DNA of 64,000 nucleotides from Danio rerio (GCF_049306965.1 NC_133191.1:16241001-16305000), one strand, 5' to 3'; positions 1-20,560 are shown, counted from the stretch's first letter. The notes: generated by a model from the sequence alone, not told the origin. Translations and numbers: made by a program.

Positions 1-345
1 GAAAGGGTACCAAATGGTGGCGCAACACATGCAGCTGGAGGCTGATTGGTTACAGAGATAAGTCACAAGCTTGTAGAGCTAGCCAGAATGAAAACAAAGG
101 AACCACCATGCTGAGACATTACACCATAATTCTATATGCACATAATAATGAACCATGGAAGACCCAAGCTCAAACTAACCTTGTCGTTGTCTTAATGTAC
201 AGACACAAAGCCAATAAGAACAAAATCTGCCGCATCCTGTTGTTGTTTTATGAGGCAGTCTAAAAGTGTGAGCAGTTTTCGCTTTCTTTAGAGAGCTCGC
301 GATCGCATCTATATTTGATATGACAAACTTCTTGAGCTGATGATA
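1..345. other. Unassigned intergenic sequence
   Basis: I see no gene, exon or recognisable repeat family in this stretch. It is ordinary mixed-composition sequence leading into a transposase relic. Confidence 0.5.
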
Positions 346-720
346 TCAAGAGGTAGTCACCTGAAATGGTCTTCCAACAGTCTTGAAGGAGTTGCCAGAG
401 ATGCTTATTGTTGGCCCTTTTGCCTTCACTCTGTGGTCCAGCTCACCACAAACCATCTCGATTGGGTTCAGGTCCGGTGACTGTGGAGGCCAGGTCATCT
501 GGCGCAGCACCCCATCACTCTCCTTGGTCAAATAGCCCTTTTACAGGAGGTGTGTTTGGGGTCATTGTCCTGTTGAAAAATAAATGATGGTCCAACTAAG
601 CGCAAACTGGATGGAATAGCATGCTGCTATTCCAAAATATCTCTTGCCTGAGGAAGTTTCCAGACTGGTAAATGGTCATACTGTACTCACAGCATGCTTT
701 TCAATAGCACGCTCAACAGA
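346..720 (-). mobile_element. Tc1/mariner transposase relic
   Basis: The minus strand reads WPPQSPDLNPIEMV followed by a GELDHRVKAKGP-like segment. This is the conserved C-terminal catalytic region of fish Tc1 transposases, where the DLNPIE motif carries the second Asp/Glu part of the DDE triad. The flanking sequence at 541-640 matches, in my recollection, the next part of the same transposase in another frame, so the copy is frameshifted. No terminal inverted repeats were found. It is an inactive fragment. Confidence 0.8.
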
Positions 721-2265
721 CATAGCATAATGGTTAATTTAGCGTTCTATAAAAAAGGTATATAGGCATCTTTATCAAAATGCCACACCCAGCACCGAGT
801 GATGTGACAATTTTGAGAATTCTTCAACTTTAAGCAGATGAAAAGCAACTTTCTTGAGCAATAGCCATTAGGAGCACCAGTAGAGCTCACATGATCGTCT
901 CTCAGCTTGCTTAGAGACCGGTTGTATTCAAGCTGTATATAACTACACAGACCGGACTTTGCAGCAGGTCGCCAGCCAGAGCAACGGGCAGCTACAAAGT
1001 CGCTGCTAGTCTGAATGAGGCATTACTGTGCCCTACTAACACTAAAGGAAAACTTGTAAGGAGCAGTTTTTGTCCAAAAGGTTTTTGAATCTGGGAATGG
1101 TGTAGTCTTTCTTTTTTAAATCTGATTCCAGTTTGTGTTGATTTTACTGTCTCCACAAATTGGTAAGTGTATGCTTTTACTTTGTTTAGTCGTTTGATAA
1201 CTTAGATATTAATCACATGCTCGTTTGAGAACAAAGGTTTAAATTGATAACACAGTGGATCTGCACTATCATCAACTAAACTGTGTGACTGAGGAAATTC
1301 TGGTGAAGAGTATTCCTCCACTTCCACTCAGCTCTCAGAATCCCTCTCCTTCTGCCCAGCTCCTGAATGTTTGCTTTGACACTGTGCATATGAGCTGTTT
1401 TTATGCACGTGATGAAACTTCTTTTTTTATGAAAACTCTTTCAGCTTTTCACACTCGACACTTTCACCACAACGCAGATGGATTGTTTATAATCATAGGT
1501 GTAATCCTTTAAATTGGAGAACACAAATGGGATTACCATCGGGTATTCAACACATATGGTCTCACTGGTGAATTAGACAGGCTCACCTGAAATGGAGCGT
1601 ACTTCAAATAATGGTTCTTGTAGTAGGATTGCAAGGAAATTGTCAGAGCAAGGAAAGCACTGTCTCGATAGGAGGGGGTACCTGCAAGTGTAAAGGATTC
1701 ATAAAGGAGTGATAAGAATTAAGCACATATCTGGGCAAGGGTTTAATCACAACGTGAGAGTCTGAGATGCCAAACTCCAAGCAGGTTTGCTAACAGAGCA
1801 CACGTAGCGGTAAGTAATGTATGCATGCTTTGGTAGTCCCCCCAAGTCTCGACAGTTGTTGTAAGGCACTCGTGTCAAACTGAGTCCCCGGGAGGGCTAC
1901 AGCTCTGCACCGTTTAGCTAATCAAACCCTAATTATTTTCAAAAAACACTAAGATGGCACCTTACATGTGGCAGCCTTTTGCAGCAGCTCTGGATGTTTT
2001 TAACTTTGTGTATTTGTTGTACATTTTAAATACATTTTTTTCCTCAGTGTTTAAGGAATTTGTGCTTGCACACTCTTCAGTTTAAGAGCATCTGAAAGCA
2101 CTGGATCATAGTTATTTTTATTCTGGCGTTTTTAATTGTAAATTCGGATGCCGTGACCGGCAAATGCTGAGGTCGTCATTTATTCAAGAGAGTAATAGAC
2201 CTGAAGGACGAACACTTTCATGTTTCTATTCTTTCATGCCACCGCCTGCTTCTACGGTTTGCATT
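721..2265. other. Intergenic, no gene recognised
   Basis: No protein family is recognisable in any frame. Positions about 1868-1965 contain a 'GTCAAACTGAGTCCCCGGGAGGGC' type motif (split here only for description). It resembles one end of the small fish element seen intact at 29940-30130, but no second end is visible. The small open frame near 1255-1512 has no recognisable features. Confidence 0.4.
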
Positions 2266-2269
2266 CAAG

Positions 2270-2950
2270 GGTCGAGCTTGACTTTCTGTCTCTGTGGGTT
2301 TTCACCAAGCTTGCAGAGGGTGCCCTAGCACCCCTTCGGCTCGCAGGCATCCTCATACAGAATTATCTCGACGACTGACTGATATAGCTTACTTGCAGGA
2401 TCAATTGATATGCACAGAAAGCGGGTTCTCCAATACCACCTGTTGGGGTTTCAGGTCAACCAAGAAAAGAGCAAGCTCGCCCCTATGCAGAGAATTTCTT
2501 TTCTCAGGTTGGAGCTGGACTCAATCTCCCAAGAGTGCACCAAGCTAATGCTGACCTGTTTGAAAACTGTGGTCTCTCTGAAATTATTTTTTTATATAGA
2601 GGTTCATGGAGCATATGGCATCTACAGCCACTGTCATGCCGCTCCGATTGCTCCATGTGAGACCGCTTCAGCACTGGCTTCATGATCGGGTCCCCAGATG
2701 CGTATAGCACGTGGGCACACACTGATTGACTGTCACTCCGCTCAGTCCCTGGACAAAACCTGCATTTCTATAGGTCAGAGTGCCTCTAGAACAAGTGTCC
2801 AAGCATGTCGTCATCTCAACAGATGCTTCCAGCACGGGCTGGGGGGTCGTGTGTTGCAGCCATGACCAGCACGGCGACGATAGCGTATTTCCCGAATGAT
2901 TGTGATTGATGCCAGCTGTGTACGCTGACGTCGCCAATTCATTGGCATTT
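2270..2950 (+). mobile_element. DIRS-type retrotransposon fossil (pol part)
   Basis: The plus strand carries a reverse-transcriptase-like stretch with a VFTKLAEGALAPLR block and an adjacent LDD-type active-site neighbourhood. About 450 bases further on there is an RNase H-like STDASSTGWG block. This order and wording fit DIRS-family (tyrosine-recombinase) retrotransposons of fish. It is an old, broken partial copy with several disruptions. No terminal repeats or recombinase region were identified. Confidence 0.65.
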
Positions 2951-3740
2951 TACTGGCTCATTTTATTACTCTTTCAAATGATTGGCTTCTGACAAAATCC
3001 CCATAGTGGAGGTTTCCTCATACCACTTTAAAGCTTACCACCAAACTAAGCTTGTTGACCCTATGTGCATTACTCTGCTGTGCTTTGTTTTTCCTATTTT
3101 AAAAAGTTTTTGCTACTTTAGAAGCATGCTAAACAAACCAATGACACCACAAGGCAAGCTCCAAATGTTACAAGCAACTTTAATCTTCCACCAGTAAAAT
3201 GAAGGACCTGCCTCTTCATTCATGTGACTTGAAAGTTACTTGCCATTTTTTTTCTATCTACAGGCACTCTAAAAGTTCCTACCAAAACACTAACAGGTTG
3301 TGCAGCAAAACATCAGGCTCCTGGGGTACAGAAACATGACAATTTTTAAAAAGTAGACAATTTTAAAAAGGTCTCTTGATGCAAAAAACACTTTGCGTGA
3401 TCATACTCCCATGGTAGGCCTGCCTCCATGACATATTGACAGAAAAAGCCTTAAAGTGAGAAACTAATAAAGAGATGCTCACTCATTTAAGGCAAATCTA
3501 AAAAGAGCCTGTGAAGGGACAGATTTAGGACTTGTTGATTGTCCCTAACCCATCACATTTTTGACATGATGGAGCCTTCTCTCAACTGGAGGAACATGAT
3601 CTATCACATTACATGCATCACCATGATTTCTACAAGCAAAACAGAGGCATCCTCACCTCTTACTAAGGTCAAAGTGTCGCTGAATCTAGGTGGGTGCCAA
3701 AAGAACTGAATTGAGGGACAGTGAGACTATTGAGTCTTAG
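2951..3740. other. Intergenic, unassigned
   Basis: No gene or clear repeat family is recognised. The last part, roughly from 3420, may be 5' sequence of the LINE that follows, but I cannot show this. Confidence 0.35.
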
Positions 3741-3849
3741 ATTTGACTAATTACAAGACACTGTCCCCCAGCATCGACAGCAATAATCATCTTGCAAAGG
3801 AGCTGAATGTGTTCTACTGTAGATTTGACACCTTTGACCAGACACCTCA

Positions 3850-4070
3850 CACCCGCGCCCGGACCATCTTCCTACACAGCCATCAACACCACATCAACAC
3901 AGCCCGGATCATCTCCCTACACAGCCATCAACACCACATCAACACAGCCCGGATCATCTCCCTACACAGCCATCAACACCACATCAACACAGCGTGGACC
4001 ATCTCCCTACACAGCCAACAACACCACATCAAAACAGCCCGGACCATCTCCCAAAACAGCCATCAACACC
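3850..4070 (+). repeat. 45-bp minisatellite inside the LINE open frame
   Basis: About five tandem copies of a 45-bp unit encode a 15-residue repeat with the core PYTAINTTSTQPG. The period is a multiple of three, so the frame stays open through the array. It lies just upstream of the reverse transcriptase blocks. Confidence 0.85.
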
Positions 4071-5644
4071 TCCAGCCATTTTCTTATCCCCCCTGCACTT
4101 CAGATCAGTGAGGATGATGTGCATCTGATCTTCAGTAAACAGAAGAGAAGGAAAGCATCAGGCCCAGACGGTGTTTCACCAGTCTGTCTGAGAACCTGCG
4201 CTGACCAGCTGGCTCCCATTTTCTCACAGATCTTCAACAATTCACTGGAACAGCCCAAAGTTACATCCTTCTTTAAGCGCTCCATTATCATCCCAATCCC
4301 GAAGAAGCCAAAGATCACAGGATTCAGTGACTACAGACCTGTTGCCTTAAGATCTGTGGCCATGAAGTCATTCAAAAGACTGGTGCTAGCTTATCTGAAG
4401 GACATCACTGGGCCCCAGCTCGACCCCCTACAGTTTTTGTCTATAGAGCAAACCGGTCTGTGGATGACAACATCTGGACAAACCAGGGAAATATGCAAGG
4501 ATTCTGTTTGTGGCCTACAGTTCTGCCTTTAACACCATCGTCCCATCACTGCTCGAGTACAAACTGACCCTGCTCTCTGTTCCTAGCTCTGTCTGTCGAT
4601 CAATCACCAGCTTTCTGACAGATAGACAAAAGCTAGTCAGAATGGGCAAAATCACATTCGACAATCGCAACATTAGCACTGGTGCCCCCCAGGGATGTGT
4701 TCTCTCCCTACTGCTCTTCTACCTGTACATCAACGAATGCACCGCAAAAGGCCCCTCCGTCAAACTCCTTACGTTTGTGGACGACACTACTGTTATTGGC
4801 CTCATCCGGAACAGTGACAAGTCTGCATACCGACAGGAGGTAGAGCAGGTGCAGATACAACAACCTGGAGCTGAACACGCTCAAAACAGTGGAGATAATA
4901 GTGGAATTTAGGAGAAACCCTCTTGCACTCCCCCTACTCACCATCATGAACAGCACTGTGGCTGCGGTAAAATTATTCAGGTTCCTGGGCACCACCATCT
5001 CTCAGGATCTGAAGTGGGACATTCACATAGACTCTATTGTGAAGAAAGCCCAGCAGAGACTGTCCTTACTTCATCAGCTGAGGAAGTTTAACCTCCCACG
5101 GGAGCTGCTCGTACTGTTCTACTCAGCTGTCATCCAATCCATCCTCTGCACTTTAATCACCGTCTGGTTCGGCTCAGCTGCCAAAACCGACCTCAGTAGA
5201 CAACAGCAAATAGTCCGGACTGCTGAACACATCACTGGCACTACCCTTCCTACACTTTAAGAACTGTACTCTTCCAGAGTGAGTAAAAGGGTTCGCAAAA
5301 TCACTCTGGATGCCTCGCACCCAGCACACTGCCTGTTTTAACTGTTACAGTCTAGTCGGCGCTTCAGAGCACCAAGCACAAAAACAGCCAGACACAGGAA
5401 AAGTTTCTTTCCTCAGGCCATCTACCTCATGGACAGTTAAATATTCCCCAACTGTGCAATAAATATGTGCAATAATTTTCTTATATGCACTTGTACAAAA
5501 CACTTAATTTCAATATACAATGCAATACTCTCTACATTCGCATTTGTACACAGCACCTTATAACCTGTATATTTATAACAAATTTGTACATATAATTCAA
5601 CATACAGATTTCTTGACTAACTGCATCTGTTTAATGTGTATCAT

Positions 5645-5646
<2 letters not shown>

Positions 5647-5727
<81 letters not shown>
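5647..5727. repeat. (AT)n microsatellite
   Basis: About 80 bases of alternating A and T, followed by a short (TTTA)n stretch, within the 3' tail of the LINE. Confidence 0.97.
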
Positions 5728-5733
<6 letters not shown>

Positions 5734-5842
5734 TTATTTATTTATTTATTTTGTGTTGTCACTTTATGTACACTAGAAGCTTCTGTAGCCAAAATAAACT
5801 CGTGTGTGTGAGCACACTTGGCAATAAAACTGATTCTGACAA

Positions 5843-8030
5843 TGGGTTAGACAACACTAGCCATGCCCTTAGGATCTGTAAAAGAGGCAACAGTAAAACA
5901 ACAACCTTCATCTTATTTGTGGTGTGTGGTTCATAATTAATTTGAGGACAACAAACAAATTGGCTATTAGACATAGAATGTTGTGAAAATAATCGCTCTC
6001 ATTTTCACACTGTCCCCAACAACTGCCAAGCACAACAATGAATTAATTAATTAATGAATGACTGAAATGATCCTTTTCAGGGCTATAAAGACATTTACGT
6101 AAAGTCTATCTGGTTCCTGTTCAGATGATATCAGAGTTTGTTTGAAACTTACATCACATCACACTGCTTAGACATTCCACACAATTCAACAAACAGTGAT
6201 TGAACATGTTCAGTCAGGTGGAAACAAACTCCAACCAATTGCAAAAGACACCGAAGGGTGTAACACTCTGATCCTACTAACTCTGACAGACTTGTTTGTT
6301 GGTGTTCACCTATGCGAGCTGAATTAGCCTTTACACATCCAATCAGTATTTCTATAAAATAAGGTGGAATCACTTGCATTGTTTTGTGGATCTACACTGC
6401 ATCTTCGTCAGGAGAAAAAGTTGCACATCCTTAGGATTGGATTGTTGGATCAACGCCCTTATCTTACACTGTAGAAGATTCTGACCCAAAAGTTTTCAAT
6501 AGTAAAGAACAGTTTTGTGTATTTATTTAATAGAACATGAGTGAACCCTGCTGGTGTTATTTTTGCCCCTTATACCTTAAATGTCACCTTGCAAAGATAG
6601 CTGATGCACATTTTCAACTGGCATACAAATGTACCAAAGATGATAATAATTTAATCATCATAGCTGATTAAATTCTTACAATGTTTAGTTTTCAATTAAT
6701 ACTCTATAACAATACACTGTGAGCACAATAGACATGAAAAAAATGTAATGAGACAAAACAACTCCATATAACTTTTTATTTTAAATGATTTAATCTGTTC
6801 ATTTATCATCATGCTGTATAATAAAACAGTTACAGGATTAAAATTAAGTGCATTTTAAACAAAACTTAGGGGAAATGTTTTATGCAATATTTATGACATC
6901 TGTGAGCATTACAGTTAAACTTTACAAACAATCTGTTTGTAACATAACCATATCACAACAAACATAAGCAAGATAAGTAGGTTAACTGTTATTTGAAGAT
7001 GCTCTCTGGACACCTTTGTAACGAGAGCTAAAACTGTTCAATTCTTTAGTCTAAAAAATTGTTCCCTTTTAAACAACTACTTCATCAGAAGTTGCTGTAA
7101 TCCAGTGCATTTTAAATAATAATAAATATAGGGTATTTAAGACAAATTAAACCATCAAGAACAAAAGCTGCTTTTCCACTATCAGGCTAAACGCTCCACT
7201 TTGCGAAACCGTTACAGTCAGCATAGACAAGGCTTCATTTTCCACTGTGATGCTGATGATGGAGCTATTTGAAAATGTAATCTAAACGTGCCACTCAATG
7301 CCTTGGTAATATAGGTGTATGTAAACAACAATATGGATAAAGATCAAATACTTCTGTTTTTAAGACTTATTTATCTGACATTTAATTAGTTAAATAACAA
7401 AAAAAAGAAATAGTGCTTCAGCTAATTCTGCTATGGAGAAACAGGCAGCCAATGGCCACATCACGTACATGCACTCTATCAACATGGCTCAGCATGGTTG
7501 TCTAAAATGCCTATCACAACAAAACCCATTTCTGTGAAAGGCGCCTTTTTTAAATTTTAATTTTTTTTGTCTGTGGTTCTTAGTAAGCCAGTTGGGTAAG
7601 CCGCATTTCTGAATTTTCACTGGCAATCTTAGCCAATCGTAACAATTTTGAATTTAGACAACCAGCCTAGAGCCTCAGGAATCGGATAGAGGCTGTGTTG
7701 ACCTGCCCCCAGATCCTAAATTGGTTTCTTTTGTCAGTGAGCCTTTGCATGCTGTTTATGTGCACCAGGTGCCTCGTGTTATTACCACCTGTTGCGTCTT
7801 GAGTTTTGGACGGAACGCTCTATGTACATGCAATTGAAAAAAAAGCCAACTCAAAAGCGCCCAACGTCATGTGCTCCAGCACCAAGAACATTAATACAGT
7901 GGTTTCCCAGCCACAAAAAAAAAAAAAAGCTCAATGGTCGGATTAAAAATATTTGAGTTGAGACCTTTATAAAAATGAACAAACACCATGGCTTGGTCCA
8001 AAATCGCTAAAACTACCCAGTAGGTACTGC
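5843..8030. other. Intergenic, AT-rich, no gene recognised
   Basis: No exon, open frame or transposon end with a matching partner was recognised. The region is rich in short A and T runs, with a poly-A run near 7915-7928. Confidence 0.4.
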
Positions 8031-8034
8031 GTTT

Positions 8035-8381
8035 GAACTTAAATTTACAACTCGACCGTAAAAAAAGTGACATTCTATACATTATGAATGCGCGTAGGAT
8101 TAATGGGACTCAGATAACATCATGATCACGTGACCTACCCACGTAAGTTGCGTCGCTTCCCTCCCATTCATGAATTCTCTCGCAGTGCATCTTGGGATAG
8201 CATAGCGTGCATCAGATGTGCACTTTAAAATATTGCCGGAAGTAGTAGGTCATCCAGGTACTTCTCACATATTTTTTTTTTTGGATTTTATGAACTCGGA
8301 TATACTACTCGGCTCAAATGCTGTTTTTAGCATACTACTGAAGCATAGTATGAAAGTATGTGATTTTGAATGCAGCCCAAA
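8035..8381 (-). repeat. Fragment of a dispersed fish repeat
   Basis: The stretch ends in sequence whose complement reads GGGCTGCATTCAAAATCAC followed by an ACTTTCATACTA-like part. I recognise this as the terminus of a dispersed fish MITE. The opposite end was not found, so this is a partial copy. Confidence 0.45.
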
Positions 8382-9200
8382 TTTATTTTTTTTATATTTG
8401 AATAATTTAATAATAAACATATTAATGATTATGGCTTATATGATGATTTAATGTGGTTACATTTTTGTCAATATTTAAGTTAAATATGTTTACTTACACC
8501 TGCACATGTTCTCCCATCAAGTTTGCTTTTTAAAGATTAACTTTTGTGCTGGAAGTGGCATACACTGGCGATGGGAAGTTCAGATTTTTTCTACAAACCA
8601 GATCTTTTGAAAGGTTTGTTTCAATAAACCGGTTCAAAAAAATTTATAATTTTTTCCTTCAATGAACTGGTTCTTTTACACTACAATGTAACAAAATCAT
8701 TCCAATGACAGTCCTCACATGTTAGAACTCAACATATGAAAAATATACAGTGAGTAACATCACCATAATCTGAAACGTTTCTTACAAATAAGTCTTGACA
8801 CTTAAATGAAGCATGGTTCACTTACTATATAAAAACCATAACGATTTTCTGTTATTAAATAAACGTATGTTTCGCCAGATCCTCTAATTTAAGCCCTCAG
8901 TTTACCCATGCTGCAGCATTAATAAATTGTTGAAAAGTTTGGTTCAGGTGGTAACTGTGCTGTTGTGTCAGTCACAGGCTGTCACGTACCGTTTGTGTTT
9001 GGTTCACCACCTGCTGAATTACGCATGCGCAGTGTTATTGGTTAGCCAGTTCTCACATCTAATCCCAGTGTACTATTCTAGTAACAAGAAAAACTCGTGA
9101 AATTGGTTGATTTAGAGTCAGATGGGGTATCAGGCATGTTTAAAAGGAAGTTACTAGTAGATAAGTGCTTAGTGGAGAGGTGAACGGTTTTAAACGATTC
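8382..9200. other. Intergenic, probably an old repeat
   Basis: No gene is visible. A TGGCGATGGGAAG motif at about 8567 has a loose inverted partner (GATCGCCATCAC) near 11592-11603. The hAT-like element at 9209 may therefore have landed in an older element, but the match is too short to be sure. Confidence 0.3.
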
Positions 9201-9208
9201 GCTTAAAA

Positions 9209-11565
9209 TAGGGGTTCTCAAACGTGGGCTTCCTCCTAGTGGTACGCAGAAGAATCGCTGAATAATGAAAGAAACAATTAACACTTTTAATCCTTTGATG
9301 TGTAAAATAACATCGATGTGATCAGCATTGGCTGTTCCCTGAAGTGTACGAGGAGCTCTGTGCTTAGAATGCTTATTTTAGTGCATTGTGTCATAAGTTC
9401 ACAAGTTTAAGAATTGATTCTGAAGAGGTGATTTGACTGATGTAAAAAGTGGCCAATCACAGTCGACCTCGTCTAGTTTTGAGTGAAACGTAAGGGCAGC
9501 ACAAAGGCATTTCTGTGTTGCAGAGACAGAAAAAAACAACTTAACAACATATTTTTTGTTGGAATAATGCTTCTCAGATGTTTTCACTATAGAGATGTCT
9601 ATGTTATTAGCAAGAGTAATTAAACCGTAGACACATTTCCTGCCATTTCGACGATCTAAAGATCTCTCTTCTCCCCGACAGCAAGTTGACTCGCCTCTGA
9701 CCTGTCACTCCTCTAAATACAGTCTGAATGGAGACGCTAAATGCAGGCATTGCGCAATTACTCATTTCTGCAAATGTCGCAAGTGCTTTATTTTAACATG
9801 AGAGCGCAGTCATGTACGCTAATCGCTAAAACAGATATGCGAGCACCTTAATAGGCTTTTTCAAATGAACTGCAAGTCCTCTCATCATCATCGCGTCTGT
9901 GCTCAGTGTATACAATCGCGATCTCTTCGCTATTAAAGTAGTAATTATTTATATTTGCTCCTTTTAATAAATTTAGTCAAAAACTATAAAATATTTAGAA
10001 TTAGATCAATACATGATTAATGACAATGTTAACTGACTTATTTGGCTGTATTGTGAAGTGAAACTTTTAGCAAAGATGGAACTTTATGTCTTTACGACAA
10101 AAGAATCATGCTAGAAATGTTTTGTTAAGTTATTTGTTTGATTTTTACATAATATCTGTATTCTGATCAGTCTTAAAGCATTGCAGGTCAAAGCAATCTG
10201 TTGTTACTCATTGTTTATTTATCAAAATAAACAATAAGGCTCTTAAAACAGTGCTTTAATAAATGTAGTGTTGTCATATTTCAAATACCTCAAGCAAAAG
10301 TAATTTGTTTTATTTTATTACTGAGTGTACTTGTCTTTTTTGTAAAGCTTTTATTTTAGTTTAAGATCAAGTGTAAAATAAAATTTCCATGTGATGTAGA
10401 GCTATTTAAAAAAACATGTTTGCCATATTGTAAAGAAAAATAGTGTAAAACATGTAGATAAACGGCTAAATTTAAATCTTTTCATCATATACTTTAACTA
10501 AACCTTTCAAAGCTTAAAAATATTGTTCAAAAAAATGGACAAAAAGTGTCTTTATGGCCTTACAGAGTATGTGGTAGTTTTGCCAGTGCTATTGAAAAAG
10601 ATTAATTTTCATGAAAGGAAAAATCGACCACACTTCCTTTGTTAGTGCAAATTCCTATACATGTAGCTATGGGATTTAAGCAATTAAACCATTCAAACAG
10701 GTTTACACTTAAAAGTGATTTCAGAATGAAAATAAGATTTTTTTTTAAGTAACTAACTAGTACTTTGTACTTTTACCTAATATTAGTATTATTTACTAAA
10801 ATCTGTATTATTTTAGCAGTGTAATTGTATTTTTACTTGAGTACAAAAAAGAATTCACAAGCATTTAGTGCAGGTTTTTTATATTATTAATATATGATTA
10901 ATTATTATTATTATTATTATTAATGGTTTTTATTTGTATGAATTCCTATGCAATGTTAAAATGGGTTGTTGAGAATACATCTCAGGTGTTCAACACATAG
11001 CGTGTCAGTCTTGTAAATAAAAATAGGTGCTGAAAAAAGTGCTTAAAAGTCCTTGATTTCCATAAGGCTGTGCCTGTATGAACCCTGTCATATGTACATA
11101 TAACATATATTTCAAGATTTGTTAGAAAGTGCATAAATATGACATATAGCCTATATTTATGAGGTCCAAACAACATTTCAAGGTTTTAATGAATAGGCTA
11201 CTATGTTAGTACTTTAAATTTAAGTACAGCAGTTTACTTTTTACTTTTTAAGAACAGTGCCATTTTTAATGAACTTGTAAAAGCACATTTTAATTTAAAT
11301 GTATTTTTTGTTTGTTTGTTTTTACCTGCAAGTACAGTTAATGTTCAAACTATTTATAATGTTTAAAGTGGCTGACAATAATACATATTCTTAATAATAG
11401 GAATTAATCTGCCTCGTTTGCAATGTGCCTCAAACTGTGCACAGCTGTAGCTGCTTAATTAGACCTACAACGCTATATTTCAGTACTGGTCATTATGGTG
11501 GTACTTGGAGAGACAATTTTTTTTTCTGAGGTGGTACTTGGTAAAAAAAAGTTTGAGAACCACTG
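9209..11565. mobile_element. 2.36-kb non-autonomous hAT-like transposon
   Basis: The left end reads TAGGGGTTCTCAAAC and the complement of the right end reads CAGTGGTTCTCAAAC. The flanks are GCTTAAAA (9201-9208) and GCTTAGAA (11566-11573), an 8-bp target-site duplication with one mismatch. TIR sequence and TSD length both fit hAT. The interior is AT-rich, and no transposase-like frame was recognised. Confidence 0.85.
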
Positions 11566-11573
11566 GCTTAGAA

Positions 11574-12112
11574 GATTCGAATTCATTTGTGATCGCCATC
11601 ACTAACGTATGCACATTTACACCCAAGTTTTACCCCACATCTATAAATGAGACCCCAACGCACTGCTTTTTTCTAAAATCAATTAACGGATAAGTGCATT
11701 CAGTGTGTTGAAGCTTTACTCTGCCTTTACTTCTGGGCAGAGAAGAGTTTGCAATCATGCTGCATCATTCTCAGCTCACGTGGAATTAAGAAATTAACAG
11801 TACCAGACTGTTCTTAGAACCATTCAGCCTGACATTGCAAAAGCAGCTAATAATTTGGTAAAATGGTAAAACATACCATTTCAAAACAAATGGTAAATTA
11901 AGGTATTACATTCATGAAGTTTCACACAGAAGTGTTAGCCTGTAGGACAATGCATTTCTGTTACTTTGGTCACTTTTTATAAAACCAGTCAAATTCTAAA
12001 AGACTCTTTCTTTTCTATATATATCTATATAAGAATCTCTTGATTAAGCTGCACCATACTGATCCCTACCTTCACTATAGTGCTATGTTGGCTTGGAAAG
12101 CTATTTTGCGAA
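11574..12112. other. Flank and 3' UTR side of upp1
   Basis: Sequence between the hAT-like element and the upp1 stop codon. The part nearest 12112 is presumably the upp1 3' UTR. No clear AATAAA on the minus strand could be tied to a cleavage site by eye. Confidence 0.35.
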
Positions 12113-19540
<7,428 letters not shown>

Positions 19541-20000
19541 TTTCTGTTTTCCTGAATGGCACATCAACAGACACTGACTATTCGACGCTAAAAAAAACCT
19601 TAACCCATGCACAACTTTTGTCAGACAATTACTTTGATAGAAAGCACTCCAGTGAGAATTGTTCATTACCGTGTGATTGTGGTTTATGACCGGTTGATTT
19701 AGTGTCCACTGGCAGGGTTGCTTGATTAAAAATCGTCAGTGTCGGTCAGTTGCTGCTGCTGCGGTGAAACATCCGGCACAGTGCTCTGGTCTACGTGAAC
19801 GTGACAGCGCTACACGAGCTTCGTGTGTTTTTCACAAACCCCGCCTCCAGCGGAAAAAAAACAGGCTAATACAAGTAGCAGATTGGATTGTTGAGAAGTC
19901 CATCATACCGACGGGGTGGAGAATTATTTCTATAGGCTGGATACCGGTGTGCGTGCGAGTACTGACGTCATTAACAATACGCAAAAGCCGGCTATTTGAC
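19541..20000 (-). promoter_or_regulatory. Presumed upp1 5' UTR and promoter region
   Basis: This is the sequence directly upstream of the upp1 start codon. The part around 19740-19970 has more CpG dinucleotides than the surrounding sequence. No TATA box or transcription start could be fixed, so this is placed by position only. Confidence 0.35.
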
Positions 20001-20270
20001 AGATATAGCAGAAATCTTGATTATGTTGTTAATCTCTGTTTTATTGGCAAAAATCTGAGATATGAATGAATCATTATAATAGTTTTGATTCCCCTGTTAA
20101 TTCTTATTTCATTGAATGTAAAAAATGTTGTACATTATCCTTTTTGGATTTATTTTATTTATCTTTTGTATTCATTTTTTACCATTATTTAATTAGTTTT
20201 TTGTTCACCTTTTATATTGTGTTGTAGTATGTATGTTCCTGATGGTTTGTGCAAAAAAAAGTTAACTATT

Positions 20271-20560
20271 TCCCAAATGATGTTTAACAAAGCAAGGAAA
20301 TTTGCGCAGTATGTCTGATATTTTTTTCTTCTGGAGAAAGTCTTATTTGTTTTATTTCGGCTAGAATAAAAGCAGTTTATAAAGCAGTTAATTTTTTGAA
20401 ACCCATTTTAAGGTCAAAATTATTAGCACCTTTAAGCTATCTTTTTTCCCGATAAGTCTACAGTACAAACCATCGTTGTACAATAACATGCCTAATTACT
20501 CTAACCTGCCCAGTTAACCTAATTAAGCCTTTAAATGTCACTTTAAGCTGTATAGAACTG
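20271..20560 (-). mobile_element. Partial Tc1-type MITE
   Basis: The stretch matches, in reverse orientation, the interior of the elements at 33850-34326 and 40291-40815. Shared blocks include TTTATTTCGGCTAGAATAAA and the GTCACTTTAAGCTGTATAGA segment. Both terminal inverted repeats are missing. Confidence 0.75.

Larger units (their letters stand above)
3743..5842 (+). mobile_element. CR1/L2/Rex-type LINE, 5'-truncated and frameshifted
   Basis: Overlapping plus-strand frames carry non-LTR reverse transcriptase blocks in order: KASGPDGVSP (about 4155), SDYRPVAL (4327), SAFNTIVPSLL (4514), STGAPQGCVLS (4675), FVDDTTVIG (4774; the consensus FADD is altered to FVDD) and then the thumb-like FLGTTISQDLKWD segment (4982). 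A 3' tail follows with a long (AT)n tract and an 'AATAAAACTGATTCTGA' end near 5825-5841. The frame shifts at least twice and no endonuclease domain is visible, so the copy is dead. The exact clade within the CR1/L2/Rex1 group is uncertain. Confidence 0.85.

Noticed and set aside
5520-5936. 138-codon frame with a long YIYIYI run
   Set aside because: It is the translation of the (AT)n microsatellite in the LINE tail.
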